From positions 1-28,213 of the forward strand of contig JAMPHH010000040.1 of NCBI GenBank assembly GCA_023663505.1: a DNA stretch of 28,213 nt, in the 5' to 3' direction. The translations under genes and the position numbers were made by a program. The stretch's first letter is position 1; each line of letters starts with the position of its first letter. The notes under the pieces were generated by a model. It ran no database searches, was not told the origin of the DNA, and saw only the letters and a program-made list of their open reading frames with translations. This document shows, one piece after another, positions 15,228 to 22,915 of this stretch. This DNA is from Muribaculum sp. Lineage in GTDB: Bacteria; Bacillota; Clostridia; Lachnospirales; Lachnospiraceae.

Positions 15228-17279
15228 ATGAAGAAACGAATTCGTCTGAAGGGTCGAATCAAAACCTATATACAATTTAGCATCTATCTGGGCATTTTAC
15301 TCTGTGTGGTGGACGCGGCGATCTGCATGATCGATTATCGTGCGGGGCTGCTGTTGGGAGTCTTTACCGTTTTTTACTTTGTGGTGACCTTGGCGATGTA
15401 TTTTTATAACAAGCCTGTCATCATGAACGAGCTGATCAGCTTTGCCACGGAGTACGGGCAGATTCAGCGAAAGCTTTTGCGGGATATGGAGCTGCCATAT
15501 GCGCTCTTGGACGATTCCGGCAAGGTGATCTGGACGAATATTGCCTTTGAGAACGTGGTGCATCAGCCCAAGGGCTATAATAAGTCCATTACGGGTCTTT
15601 TTCCCACCATTACGAAGGACAGGCTGCCCGATGAGTCCGAGGTGGACGAGGCGCAGTACGAGCTTGAGTATGATGGCGGCGAGTATGTGGTCAAGCTGAA
15701 AAAGATTCCCCTGCAGGAGATGGCGGAGCACAGTGATATGATTGACGCCGAGGGGTATAACGGCTATTTGATCGCTATGTATCTCTTTGATGAGACCGCC
15801 TTGCATATCGCGCTGAAGGAAGTGGACGACCAGAGCTTGGCAGTGGGTATGATCTATCTGGACAATTACGAGGAGGCTTTGGAGAGCGTGGAGGAGGTGA
15901 GACGCTCCCTCCTGATCGCGCTGATTGACAGAAAGGTCAACAAGTATATCTCCGCGTTGGACGGGATCAGCAAGAAGCTTGAGAAGGACAAATATCTCGT
16001 GATATTGCGCAAGAAGACGATCACCCAGCTTCAGGAGAATCGTTTTGATCTGCTTGAGGAGGTCAAGACGGTCAATATCGGGAATGAGATGGCAGTCACC
16101 ATGAGTATTGGCGTGGGCTTGGACGGGCTTACGTATGCGCAGAATTATGAGTTTGCCAGAAATGCGATAGATCTGGCGTTGGGGCGCGGCGGCGATCAGG
16201 CGGTGATCAAGACGCCCGAGAGCATCACCTACTATGGCGGCAAGAGTCAGCAGGTGGAGAAGAATACCCGTGTGAAGGCTCGCGTGAAGGCGCATGCCCT
16301 GCGGGAGATCATCACCAGTAAGGACAAGGTGTTGGTCATGGGACATCGTATGCCGGACGTGGACAGCTTTGGTTCGGCGGTGGGAATCTATCGGGTCGCC
16401 ACCACGCTTGGCAGAAAGAGTCATATTGTGTTAGACGAGGCTACCACGGCGATACAGCCATTGGTGGATTTATTCAAAAACAATCCGGAGTATGATGATG
16501 ACATGATCATCAGCGGACAGGAAGCGATTGATATCGCGGGAAATAATGCGGTTCTGGTGGTGGTTGACGTCAACAAGCCGTCCATTACCGAATGCCCCGA
16601 GCTTTTGCGCTATTGCAAGTCCATTGTGGTACTGGATCACCACAGGCAGGGCACGGAGACGATTGAGAACGCCACGCTTTCCTATGTGGAGCCCTATGCG
16701 TCCTCGGCGTGTGAGATGGTTTCCGAGATTTTGCAATACACATATGACAATATCAAGATTCGTCCCGAGGAGGCGGATTGTATGTACTCGGGCATTGTGG
16801 TGGATACCAATAATTTTGTGACCAAGACGGGCGTGCGTACCTTTGAGGCTGCCGCGTTCCTGCGAAGGAGCGGCGCAGATGTGACCAGAGTGCGGAAGAT
16901 GTTCCGAGAGGACGCTCAGGAGTACAAGGCAAGGGCGGACGCTGTGGGTCAGGCGGAGATTTACAGGCAGTATTTTGCCATTTCCATATGTATGGCGGAG
17001 GATTTGCCGAGTCCTACGGTAATCGGCGCGCAGGCGGCAAATGAGCTCTTGAACATCAAGGGTATCAAGGCGAGCTTTGTGCTGACAGATTATCAGGGCA
17101 AGATTTATGTCAGCGCCCGTTCCATAGACGAGGTAAATGTGCAGATCGTCATGGAGCGTATGGGCGGGGGAGGTCATATGAATATAGCCGCCTGCCAGAT
17201 GGAGGGCGTGGGAATCGTGGAGGCTATCGGCGCATTGAAGCGCACCATAGACGACATGCTTGACAAGGGTGAGATATAG
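15228..17279 (+). CDS. gdpP: Cyclic-di-AMP phosphodiesterase GdpP (DHH family)
   Basis: GdpP hydrolyses the second messenger c-di-AMP to pApA, which affects potassium and osmotic balance and cell-wall stress. The ATG at 15228 gives 683 residues and has GGAGG 8 bases upstream; the earlier in-frame ATG lies ahead of the promoter. Two membrane segments (about 14-34 and 38-60) are followed by a PAS-like region (LLDDSGKVIWTNIAFENV) and a degenerate GGDEF domain (MSIGVGLDG in place of the catalytic loop). A DHH domain has VMGHRMPDVDSFGSAVG, VVVDVNK and VLDHHRQG, and a DHHA1 domain has GGGGHMNIAACQ. The metal-binding residues look intact. It heads the conserved Firmicute set gdpP-rplI-dnaB. Confidence 0.95.
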   Translation: MKKRIRLKGRIKTYIQFSIYLGILLCVVDAAICMIDYRAGLLLGVFTVFYFVVTLAMYFYNKPVIMNELISFATEYGQIQRKLLRDMELPYALLDDSGKVIWTNIAFENVVHQPKGYNKSITGLFPTITKDRLPDESEVDEAQYELEYDGGEYVVKLKKIPLQEMAEHSDMIDAEGYNGYLIAMYLFDETALHIALKEVDDQSLAVGMIYLDNYEEALESVEEVRRSLLIALIDRKVNKYISALDGISKKLEKDKYLVILRKKTITQLQENRFDLLEEVKTVNIGNEMAVTMSIGVGLDGLTYAQNYEFARNAIDLALGRGGDQAVIKTPESITYYGGKSQQVEKNTRVKARVKAHALREIITSKDKVLVMGHRMPDVDSFGSAVGIYRVATTLGRKSHIVLDEATTAIQPLVDLFKNNPEYDDDMIISGQEAIDIAGNNAVLVVVDVNKPSITECPELLRYCKSIVVLDHHRQGTETIENATLSYVEPYASSACEMVSEILQYTYDNIKIRPEEADCMYSGIVVDTNNFVTKTGVRTFEAAAFLRRSGADVTRVRKMFREDAQEYKARADAVGQAEIYRQYFAISICMAEDLPSPTVIGAQAANELLNIKGIKASFVLTDYQGKIYVSARSIDEVNVQIVMERMGGGGHMNIAACQMEGVGIVEAIGALKRTIDDMLDKGEI

Positions 17280-17361
17280 GCTGTAATCAGTCATACGGCA
17301 TTGCGGAGCCTGCATGCGCCTGTACATCGGCGCTGCAGCTTAACGGGAAAGGACGATAGAG

Positions 17362-17808
17362 ATGAAGATTATTTTATTACAGGACGAGAAAAAGCTTGGC
17401 AAAAAGGGGGATATTATCGAGGCGAGTGACGGCTATGCCAGAAATTATATTTTGCCCAAGAAGATCGGGGTGGAAGCCACCGCCAAGAATATGAATGACC
17501 TAAAGCTCCATAAGGCGAATGACGCAAAGCTCGCGCAGGAGCAGTTGGACGCGGCGAAGGCGCTTGCGGGAGAGCTTGAGTCGAAGGAGATCATTGTGAA
17601 GATCAAGGCGGGGGAGGGCGGTAAGGCTTTCGGCTCCGTCTCCACCAAGGAGCTTGCTGCTGCCTTGAAGGAGCAGCACAATCTGGAGATTGACAAAAAG
17701 AAGATTCAGCTTCCCGATCCGTTAAAAAGCTTTGGCAGCTATGAGGTGAACGTGAAGCTTCACCCGCAGGTGACAGGTAAGCTTTATGTAAAGGTTTTGG
17801 AGGCATAA
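17362..17808 (+). CDS. rplI: 50S ribosomal protein L9
   Basis: L9 binds 23S rRNA near the base of the L1 stalk. The 148-residue protein has the N-terminal signature KIILLQDEKKLGKKGDIIEASDGYARNYILP (written here in part: KKLGKKGDIIEASDGYARN), a long central helix and the C-terminal domain with GKAFGSVSTKELA. It sits 82 bases after gdpP and one base ahead of dnaB. Confidence 0.97.
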   Translation: MKIILLQDEKKLGKKGDIIEASDGYARNYILPKKIGVEATAKNMNDLKLHKANDAKLAQEQLDAAKALAGELESKEIIVKIKAGEGGKAFGSVSTKELAAALKEQHNLEIDKKKIQLPDPLKSFGSYEVNVKLHPQVTGKLYVKVLEA

Positions 17809-17809
17809 A

Positions 17810-19165
17810 ATGCCTGCGATGGAAGAAAATATCATTAAAAGAATACTGCCGCACAGTGTGGAGGCGGAGCAGTCGGTCATCGGCTCCATGATCATGGACA
17901 GTGAAGCGATCACGGTGGCTTCCGGCATCATTACGGGCGAGGATTTTTACAGCAGGCAATATGGGATTCTCTTTGATACCATGATAGAAATGAATGAGGC
18001 GGGCAAGCCGATAGACATGGTGACGCTGCAGAACAGTCTCAGGGAGAAGGACGTGCCTCCCGAGCTGTCAAGTCTGGAATTTGTGCGAGATCTGCTCGCG
18101 ATGCTGCCAACCTCGGCAAATGTCAAGTATTACGCTGATATTGTGTATGAGAAGGCCCTGCTGCGCAAGCTGATTCATCTGAATGAGGAGATCGCCAACA
18201 CCTGCTATGCGGGGAAGGAGAGCTTGGAGGTGATTCTGGAGGACACGGAGAAAAGAATGTTCCAGCTCCTGCAGAGACGCGAGTCGGGTGACTTTGTTCC
18301 CGTTCGTCAGGTGGTCATGAATGCTATGGACAGGATTGAGAGCGCCTCCAAGAACAAGGGGAGTGTCACGGGGGTTCCCACCGGATTTACTGATTTGGAT
18401 TATCGCACCGCGGGGCTGCAGCCCTCGGATCTGGTGTTGATCGCCGCCCGCCCCTCCATGGGAAAGACAGCGTTTGCGTTGAATATAGCGCAATATGTGG
18501 CGTTTAAAAGGAACCTTCCGGTGGTGATGTTCAGTCTGGAAATGAGCAAGGAACAGCTTGTGAACCGTATGTTCTCGTTGGAGTCGAGTGTGGACGCGCA
18601 GAAGCTTCGCACGGGACAGTTGAACGATCAGGATTGGGAGAGATTGATTGAGAGCGCGGGAGTGATCGGCAAGTCCAAGCTGGTGATTGATGACACACCG
18701 GGAATCAGCGTGTCGGAGCTGCGTTCCAAATGCCGCAAGCTCAAGCTGGAGCATGGAATCTCCATGGTGATCATCGACTATCTGCAATTGATGTCGGGCA
18801 GCGGGAGAACGGATTCCAGACAGCAGGAGATCTCCGATATTTCCAGAGCGTTAAAATCCATTGCCAGAGAGTTGAATGTCCCCGTGGTGGCGCTGTCACA
18901 GCTTTCACGCGCGGTGGAGCAGAGACCCGACCACAGACCCATGCTGTCCGACCTGCGTGAGTCGGGGGCAATCGAGCAGGACGCAGATGTGGTGATGTTT
19001 ATTTACCGCGATGACTATTACAATCATGACACGGACCGCAAGGGCGTGTCAGAGATCATCATCGCCAAGCAGAGAAACGGTCCTATCGGCACGGTGGAGC
19101 TGGCATGGCTGCCGGAGTACACGAAGTTTGCCAATCTGGAGCGTGCGAGAAAGTCAGATACATAG
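17810..19165 (+). CDS. dnaB: Replicative DNA helicase DnaB
   Basis: This hexameric 5'-3' helicase unwinds DNA at the fork and binds primase through its N-terminal domain. The 451-residue protein has the N-terminal helical domain (about 1-115; HSVEAEQSVIGSMIMD), a linker helix and a RecA-like motor with Walker A ARPSMGKTAFALN (Lys219), FSLEMSKEQL, Walker B MVIIDYLQLM, and the late motifs LSQLSRAVEQRPDHRP and SDLRESGAIEQDADVVMFIY. There is no intein. The start is one base after the rplI stop, so translation is probably coupled. A terminator follows. Confidence 0.97.
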   Translation: MPAMEENIIKRILPHSVEAEQSVIGSMIMDSEAITVASGIITGEDFYSRQYGILFDTMIEMNEAGKPIDMVTLQNSLREKDVPPELSSLEFVRDLLAMLPTSANVKYYADIVYEKALLRKLIHLNEEIANTCYAGKESLEVILEDTEKRMFQLLQRRESGDFVPVRQVVMNAMDRIESASKNKGSVTGVPTGFTDLDYRTAGLQPSDLVLIAARPSMGKTAFALNIAQYVAFKRNLPVVMFSLEMSKEQLVNRMFSLESSVDAQKLRTGQLNDQDWERLIESAGVIGKSKLVIDDTPGISVSELRSKCRKLKLEHGISMVIIDYLQLMSGSGRTDSRQQEISDISRALKSIARELNVPVVALSQLSRAVEQRPDHRPMLSDLRESGAIEQDADVVMFIYRDDYYNHDTDRKGVSEIIIAKQRNGPIGTVELAWLPEYTKFANLERARKSDT

Positions 19166-19191
19166 TACAGTGGAATAGGTTAATTTACGAA

Positions 19192-19225
19192 AGAGAATGA
19201 GCGAGGACGCTTGTTCTCTTTTTTT
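19192..19225 (+). terminator. Intrinsic terminator after dnaB
   Basis: AGAGAATGAGC (19192-19202) pairs with GCTTGTTCTCT (19209-19219) with two G-U pairs and a 6-base loop, followed by six Ts. Confidence 0.8.
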
Positions 19226-19338
19226 GCAATAAGCAGACTCGCGAAGCGTGGCGGCGTTTGTTATGCGAACACTGAGATGTAATTGTGTGTGCCGATGACG
19301 CAGCGCATACAAGATAATATAGAAAGGAGGAGCAGCTT

Positions 19339-20151
19339 ATGAGCAGTCATTTATTGATTTCAGATGCAGCAAAAGAGGTTCAGGTGGAAAGCCATGTTCT
19401 GCGCTATTGGGAGGAGGAATTAAAGCTCCCTATCAAGCGCAATGAGCTGGGACATCGGTACTATACGGAGGAGGACGTGGAGCGTTTTAAGCAAATAAAG
19501 AGTATGAAGGAAAGGGGATTGCAGTTGAAGGCGATTAAAATGATCTTGAAGGACGGAAGACTGGATATTTTGTCTCAGGAGGGAGGAAACGCTGCGGAGA
19601 GGACAAGCATCGATAGGACGGGTGCAAACAGGGCGACAGTCGAAATGGCGGGCATTGAAGGGACGTCAGTCGATAGGGCGGGAATCGAAATGGCGGGCGT
19701 CGAGTCGGCGGCGGTCGAAAGGACGGGTGTGAGGAGGACTGCTGTCGAGTCGTCGGCGGACAGAAGCGTGAGCAGTCAGGAGAGCCGTGAGGAGAAGGCA
19801 CAGCGTCTGCAATGGATTATGCAGCAGTTGATCCGTCAGGCGGTGCAGGAGAACAATGCGGAGCTTGTACAGCAGATCAGGGAGAGTGTGTTGAAGGAAC
19901 TGGATTACCAATTCCGTATGCAGGAGGAAAGAGACGAGGAGCGCGAACGCGTGGCGGCGGAGCGCACGGAAAGCTACTATCGGAAGCTTGATGAGCTCCT
20001 GCGCAGGAAAAGCAGCCGAAAGGGGTTGAGTGTTATATTGGGAAAGGAAAGCTTGGGGAGCTTAGAGGGCGGGAGCGTCCCGATTGAGGAACAGGGTGAG
20101 AAGGCACAGACAGGGGATAAGAAGAAAAAGAAAAGGCATTTCGTATTCTGA
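19339..20151 (+). CDS. MerR-type helix-turn-helix protein with pentapeptide-repeat linker
   Basis: Residues 1-75 form a MerR-like winged helix: LISDAAKEVQVESHVLRYWE, then HRYYTEEDVERFKQIKSMKE and LKAIKMIL. Residues 89-138 are ten tandem five-residue units of the form [A/T]-x-[V/I]-[D/E]-x (for example TSVDR AGIEM AGVES AAVER). Residues 150-225 form a strongly charged, probably coiled-coil helix (ERDEERERVAAERTE), and the tail is basic (DKKKKKRHFVF). Classical MerR proteins end in an effector-binding or short dimerisation helix, so this 270-residue form is atypical and may bind no small ligand. AAAGGAGG precedes the ATG. The gene converges on the ferredoxin gene, whose terminator overlaps its last codons. 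Target genes are not evident. Confidence 0.8.
   Translation: MSSHLLISDAAKEVQVESHVLRYWEEELKLPIKRNELGHRYYTEEDVERFKQIKSMKERGLQLKAIKMILKDGRLDILSQEGGNAAERTSIDRTGANRATVEMAGIEGTSVDRAGIEMAGVESAAVERTGVRRTAVESSADRSVSSQESREEKAQRLQWIMQQLIRQAVQENNAELVQQIRESVLKELDYQFRMQEERDEERERVAAERTESYYRKLDELLRRKSSRKGLSVILGKESLGSLEGGSVPIEEQGEKAQTGDKKKKKRHFVF
19603..19752 (+). repeat. Ten 15-bp coding repeats
   Basis: A 15-base period encodes ten five-residue units in the linker of the MerR-type protein. The third position of each unit is V or I in all but one (the exception is TGANR), and the fourth is usually D or E. It is rich in CG and GTCGA/GTCGAT words. It resembles pentapeptide-repeat sequence but lacks the A[D/N]Lxx consensus. 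Confidence 0.7.
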
Positions 20152-20159
20152 AATGCCTT
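20133..20159 (-). terminator. Terminator of the ferredoxin gene, overlapping the merR-like 3' end
   Basis: AAGGCATTTC and GAAATGCCTT (10 bp, 7-base loop) form a perfect hairpin. Read on the minus strand it is followed by TTCTTTTTCTTC, the complement of the Lys codons at the end of the MerR-type gene. On the plus strand no T-run follows, so it probably works mainly for the ferredoxin transcript. Confidence 0.7.
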
Positions 20160-20190
20160 CTCGGATCTTCATAATGTAACTGTCATCAGG

Positions 20191-20361
20191 TTAGCCCTCT
20201 GCAATAGTGCCAACGGGACACTGACCGGCACAAGCGCCGCAGCTTACGCACTTGTCTGCATCAATCTCAAACTTGCCGTCACCCATGCTGATAGCGCCAA
20301 CAGGACACTGTGCTTCACATGCACCACAAGCCACACAAGCATCTCCGATTACAAATGCCAT
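20191..20361 (-). CDS. Small 2[4Fe-4S] ferredoxin
   Basis: This 56-residue protein is a clostridial-type ferredoxin, a soluble low-potential electron carrier for fermentative oxidoreductases and hydrogenases. It starts MAFVIGDACVACGACEAQCP. The two cluster motifs are CxxCxxCxxxCP at Cys9/12/15/19 and Cys38/41/44/48, with CVSCGACAGQCPVGT in the second half, giving the pseudo-twofold symmetry typical of the family. GGAGG lies 8 bases before the ATG. It has its own promoter and terminator. It is in the same direction as pflA but 253 bases away. Confidence 0.95.
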   Translation of the reverse strand: MAFVIGDACVACGACEAQCPVGAISMGDGKFEIDADKCVSCGACAGQCPVGTIAEG

Positions 20362-20409
20362 AACTATTTCCTCCTTTTGTGTGATAGATTCATATCAATT
20401 CTTTCGTAT

Positions 20410-20438
20410 ATTGTAATACAAAACGAGGGTTTATTCAA
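20410..20438 (-). promoter_or_regulatory. Promoter of the ferredoxin gene
   Basis: On the minus strand TTGAAT (20433-20438) and TACAAT (20410-20415) are separated by 17 bases. Each is close to the sigma-A consensus (four and five of six). Two palindromes lie just upstream at 20451-20505. Confidence 0.65.
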
Positions 20439-20450
20439 GTAGTAAAGCAA

Positions 20451-20505
20451 GATTTTTGCTGGAAAATATTTTCCTAGAAGATTTTGCTAGAAAATATTTT
20501 CCTGC
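20451..20505. repeat. Two tandem repeats with GAAAATATTTTC palindromes
   Basis: Two near-identical units (starting GATTTTTGCT at 20451 and GATTTTGCTA at 20480) each contain the perfect palindrome GAAAATATTTTC (20462-20473 and 20490-20501), centres 28 bases apart. They sit 13-67 bases upstream of the ferredoxin -35 box, a typical place for regulator sites. The regulator is unknown. Downstream of pflA the strand is very AT-rich and no good pflA terminator was found. Confidence 0.6.
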
Positions 20506-20614
20506 AATTTTTTTGCTTGCAATTTTGGGCTGCAAATGTTGTTGACCTTATGTCAATGCCTGCATGGATATATAGGCAATGAGCTTGACTTGGCAGATGC
20601 TGTGAGGGTCAGGT

Positions 20615-21376
20615 CTACTGTGCCTTCATCTCCGCTCTGCGCTTGCGGATTCCGTCGAGGATCACTTCCTTTTTCTCAATTAATTTATTCTTCTCCATGG
20701 CGGGGACACCCTTCAGGCGGTATTCCATGCCGAGCTTCTCATATTTGGACTCTCCCATGGTGTGATAGGGGAGCGCGTCCAATGCCTTCAGATTGGAAAA
20801 CTGTCCGATAAAATAACCGAGCTCAAACAGGTATTTGTCATCGTCAGTATATCCGGGGACAATGACATGGCGAATCCACATATCCACCTTCTTCTCGTCC
20901 AAGTAGGCGGCAAATTTCAGGATATTGGTGTTGGGCTGCTTAACCAGATCCTTGTGCTTCTCCGGGTCGATATGCTTGATATCAAGCATCACCAGATCAG
21001 TCAGTGTCATCAGATGATCCAGCTTTTTCAGCCATTCCGTGTTGTCGGGATTGTAGGCGATGCCAGAGCTGTCAATGCAGGTGTGGATACCCTTTTCCTT
21101 GGCGAGCGTGAATAGGTCGATCAGGAAATCCACCTGCATCAGCGGCTCTCCGCCCGTGACCGTGAGCCCGCCGCCGTTTTGGTAGAAGGCGCTGTTGCGC
21201 TCATACTGCTCTATAATGTAGGAGGGCTCCATGAGCGTGCCGCCGTTCATCTCCCAAGTGTCAGGGTTGTGGCAGTAGGCGCAGCGCATGGGGCAGCCCT
21301 GAACAAATACAACAAATCTTGTGCCGGGACCATCAACGGTTCCGAAGCTTTCCAATGAATGAATTCTCCCTTGCAT
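20615..21376 (-). CDS. pflA: Pyruvate formate-lyase activating enzyme (radical SAM)
   Basis: This enzyme uses a [4Fe-4S] cluster and S-adenosylmethionine to make the glycyl radical on pyruvate formate-lyase. The 253-residue form starting at the ATG at 21376 is preferred because GGAG lies 6 bases upstream; in-frame ATGs at 21388 and 21415 lack such a site. The start MQGRIHSLESFGTVDGPGTR is the family signature. The cluster motif GCPMRCAYCHNPDTW has Cys28, Cys32 and Cys35 (CX3CX2C). TVTGGEPLMQ is the SAM-binding GGE motif. The structural gene pflB is not adjacent, so its substrate must be encoded elsewhere. A promoter lies at 21437-21465, and the 26-bp element shared with glgB falls in the predicted leader. 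Confidence 0.93.
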   Translation of the reverse strand: MQGRIHSLESFGTVDGPGTRFVVFVQGCPMRCAYCHNPDTWEMNGGTLMEPSYIIEQYERNSAFYQNGGGLTVTGGEPLMQVDFLIDLFTLAKEKGIHTCIDSSGIAYNPDNTEWLKKLDHLMTLTDLVMLDIKHIDPEKHKDLVKQPNTNILKFAAYLDEKKVDMWIRHVIVPGYTDDDKYLFELGYFIGQFSNLKALDALPYHTMGESKYEKLGMEYRLKGVPAMEKNKLIEKKEVILDGIRKRRAEMKAQ

Positions 21377-21390
21377 AATAATCTCCATTT

Positions 21391-21416
21391 CTGCGCATAA
21401 GCAGCTTTGTGTCAAG
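21391..21416 (-). repeat. 26-bp repeat, copy 2, in the pflA leader
   Basis: Identical to 4517-4542 upstream of glgB and in the same orientation to the gene. It lies between the predicted pflA promoter and the start codon, so it should be transcribed. Confidence 0.7.
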
Positions 21417-21436
21417 TTATTTTTGACTTTTACTAT

Positions 21437-21465
21437 ATTATAACTCTTTTTGTGAGAAATATAAA
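21437..21465 (-). promoter_or_regulatory. Promoter of pflA
   Basis: On the minus strand TTTATA (21460-21465) and a perfect TATAAT (21437-21442) are 17 bases apart. They lie about 60-90 bases upstream of the chosen start. Confidence 0.55.
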
Positions 21466-21510
21466 GCCCCGGAGGTGATATGTTTAGCCCTTTTATTTCG
21501 TATACTGATA

Positions 21511-21519
21511 TGCTATAAT
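21511..21519 (+). promoter_or_regulatory. Extended -10 promoter of the 213-aa gene
   Basis: TG-C-TATAAT (21511-21519) is a perfect extended -10. The -35 region is weak (TTTTAT). It is about 115 bases upstream of the start codon at 21635 and is divergent from the pflA promoter. Confidence 0.5.
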
Positions 21520-21634
21520 ATGTTTCATACGAAAATTGATGTACAGTTCCTTAAATAATGCTCAGGGGCGGAGTTGGGGGCGTGGGCGGCTTTGGCTGAC
21601 AGAGAAGCTGTCGAATGAAGAAGGAGGAAATCAT

Positions 21635-22276
21635 ATGAACTATGTAGTGAGGAACGAGCAGGATTTGGACGCGCTCATGGAGGAGCGTATGCAGGGAATC
21701 AAAGCACAAGATGATTGGGAATGGGAAGGGCAGCGATGGTATGCCTGTGATGCGATTATATTAAATGCTAAGGGAAAATGGTTTGACAGAAATATTGTCT
21801 CACGATTGAATATCTGGGAGGGCAGCATTGTCAACTACCAGCCCGTCAGAAAAATCCGTCCGGAGGACAGAGAAAAGATAAAAAATACAATTCGATACAT
21901 TAGGGACAATTTTGACCATATTTATCAGGTGATGCTCGAAACGCTGCTGCCAACGATAATTGAATGGGGCGTGCCGGACTGCAAGACTGGTGAACCAATC
22001 ACCACAATTCAACAGATTCATGATAATCACGGTTCGCAAATCAAAGCGGAAATGGAGTCATGGTGTATTACGAACATTCAGTTGAACTGCGGTTACCAAA
22101 AAGACGATATGGTGTATTATTCCTTTCTCTATCGCCTCAATCCATTTGATGATGGGTTAGAGGTTGTGTTCTGGAAAGACCGCGTCGTTTTCTTTGTAGA
22201 CGGAAATCCGGAAGATGCCATTTTTGAGTTTGACAAGGGGTATAAGGATTATCCGATGCATTTTGAGATAGATTAG
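21635..22276 (+). CDS. Unrecognised 213-residue cytosolic protein
   Basis: The start is the ATG at 21635, preceded by AAGGAGG; the frame stays open 33 codons further upstream but without a good start signal. The protein has no signal peptide and no membrane segment. It is rich in Trp, Tyr, Asp and Glu, with WEWEGQRWYACDAIILNAKG near the N-terminus, a helical middle (RPEDREKIKNTIRYIRDNFD, then HIYQVMLETLLPTIIEWGVP), and a beta-rich end (YYSFLYRLNPFDDGLEVVFW, then KDRVVFFVDGNPEDAIFEFD). The size, acidity and single-domain look resemble immunity-type proteins of Lachnospiraceae, but I see no toxin nearby and no family motif. It is a single-gene transcript with its own promoter and terminator. 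Confidence 0.8.
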   Translation: MNYVVRNEQDLDALMEERMQGIKAQDDWEWEGQRWYACDAIILNAKGKWFDRNIVSRLNIWEGSIVNYQPVRKIRPEDREKIKNTIRYIRDNFDHIYQVMLETLLPTIIEWGVPDCKTGEPITTIQQIHDNHGSQIKAEMESWCITNIQLNCGYQKDDMVYYSFLYRLNPFDDGLEVVFWKDRVVFFVDGNPEDAIFEFDKGYKDYPMHFEID

Positions 22277-22388
22277 CGCAGTAAAAGCAATGCAGAAAAG
22301 AGTGTAATCTTGTTTTCCTTGATACAGAGGTTTTGGGCGTGGCGTTAGCATAAAATCCCCCGACATATTTCATAAGTCAGAGTTAAAG

Positions 22389-22427
22389 ACCATTTTACCG
22401 ATAAATTCTTCGGTAGAATGGTTTTTT
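22389..22427 (+). terminator. Terminator after the 213-aa gene
   Basis: ACCATTTTACCGA (22389-22401) pairs with TCGGTAGAATGGT (22410-22422) over 13 bp with one G-U pair, followed by TTTTT. The 112 bases between the stop codon and this hairpin hold nothing I recognise. Confidence 0.85.
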
Positions 22428-22460
22428 ATAAAAAATTTATTGAAAAAATATAGAAACATA

Positions 22461-22509
22461 TTGACAAGTGAATTATACATAGGTATAATGAATTATACAA
22501 ACGTATATC
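22461..22509 (+). promoter_or_regulatory. Consensus promoter with two dyad operators for the blaI-like gene
   Basis: TTGACA (22461-22466), a 17-base spacer and TATAAT (22484-22489) give a perfect sigma-A promoter. A perfect dyad ATTATAC-ATAG-GTATAAT (22472-22489) overlaps the spacer and -10. A second, ATTATAC-AAAC-GTATATC (22492-22509), lies 20 bases downstream, two helical turns, across the start site. This is the expected layout for autorepression by a BlaI/MecI dimer. Confidence 0.8.
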
Positions 22510-22525
22510 AGAGGAGGGAAACAAA

Positions 22526-22915
22526 TTGACAAATCAACCTTTGAAAAATTTAGGAGAAGCGGAACTGGAAATCATGCAGGTAATCTGGAAAGCCAACAGC
22601 CCCGTCAACTCCAGCTTTATCTTAAAGGAACTGGAAGACAGAAGGAATTGGAAGCTGTCCACGCTGATGACTTCCCTTTCACGCTTGGTGGACAAGGGGT
22701 TTCTTAGCTGTGACCGCTCTATCGGAGTCAATCTGTACACCTTTATTGTCTCGGAAAATGATTATAAGGCAAAGGAGAGCAAAAATTTTCTGGAAAAGCT
22801 GTACGATAATTCCGTGCGGAATCTGGTTGCCACCTTATACAGCAATCAGGCAATCAAGGAATCCGACATGGCGGAATTGAGAAAATATCTGGACGAACTG
22901 GAGGCGAACCAATGA
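22526..22915 (+). CDS. BlaI/MecI-family repressor
   Basis: BlaI-type repressors are small winged-helix dimers that block transcription until a partner protease cleaves them. The 129-residue length fits. The start is TTG at 22526 with GAGGAGGG upstream. The N-terminal winged helix is clear: LGEAELEIMQVIWKANSPVN, then STLMTSLSRLVDKGFLSC. The C-terminal helices (SKNFLEKLYDNSVRNLVATL, ending ELEANQ) are the dimerisation part that carries the cleavage site in the family. It overlaps the next gene by four bases (ATGA), so the pair is translationally coupled. Two dyads upstream are probably its own operators. Confidence 0.92.
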   Translation: MTNQPLKNLGEAELEIMQVIWKANSPVNSSFILKELEDRRNWKLSTLMTSLSRLVDKGFLSCDRSIGVNLYTFIVSENDYKAKESKNFLEKLYDNSVRNLVATLYSNQAIKESDMAELRKYLDELEANQ

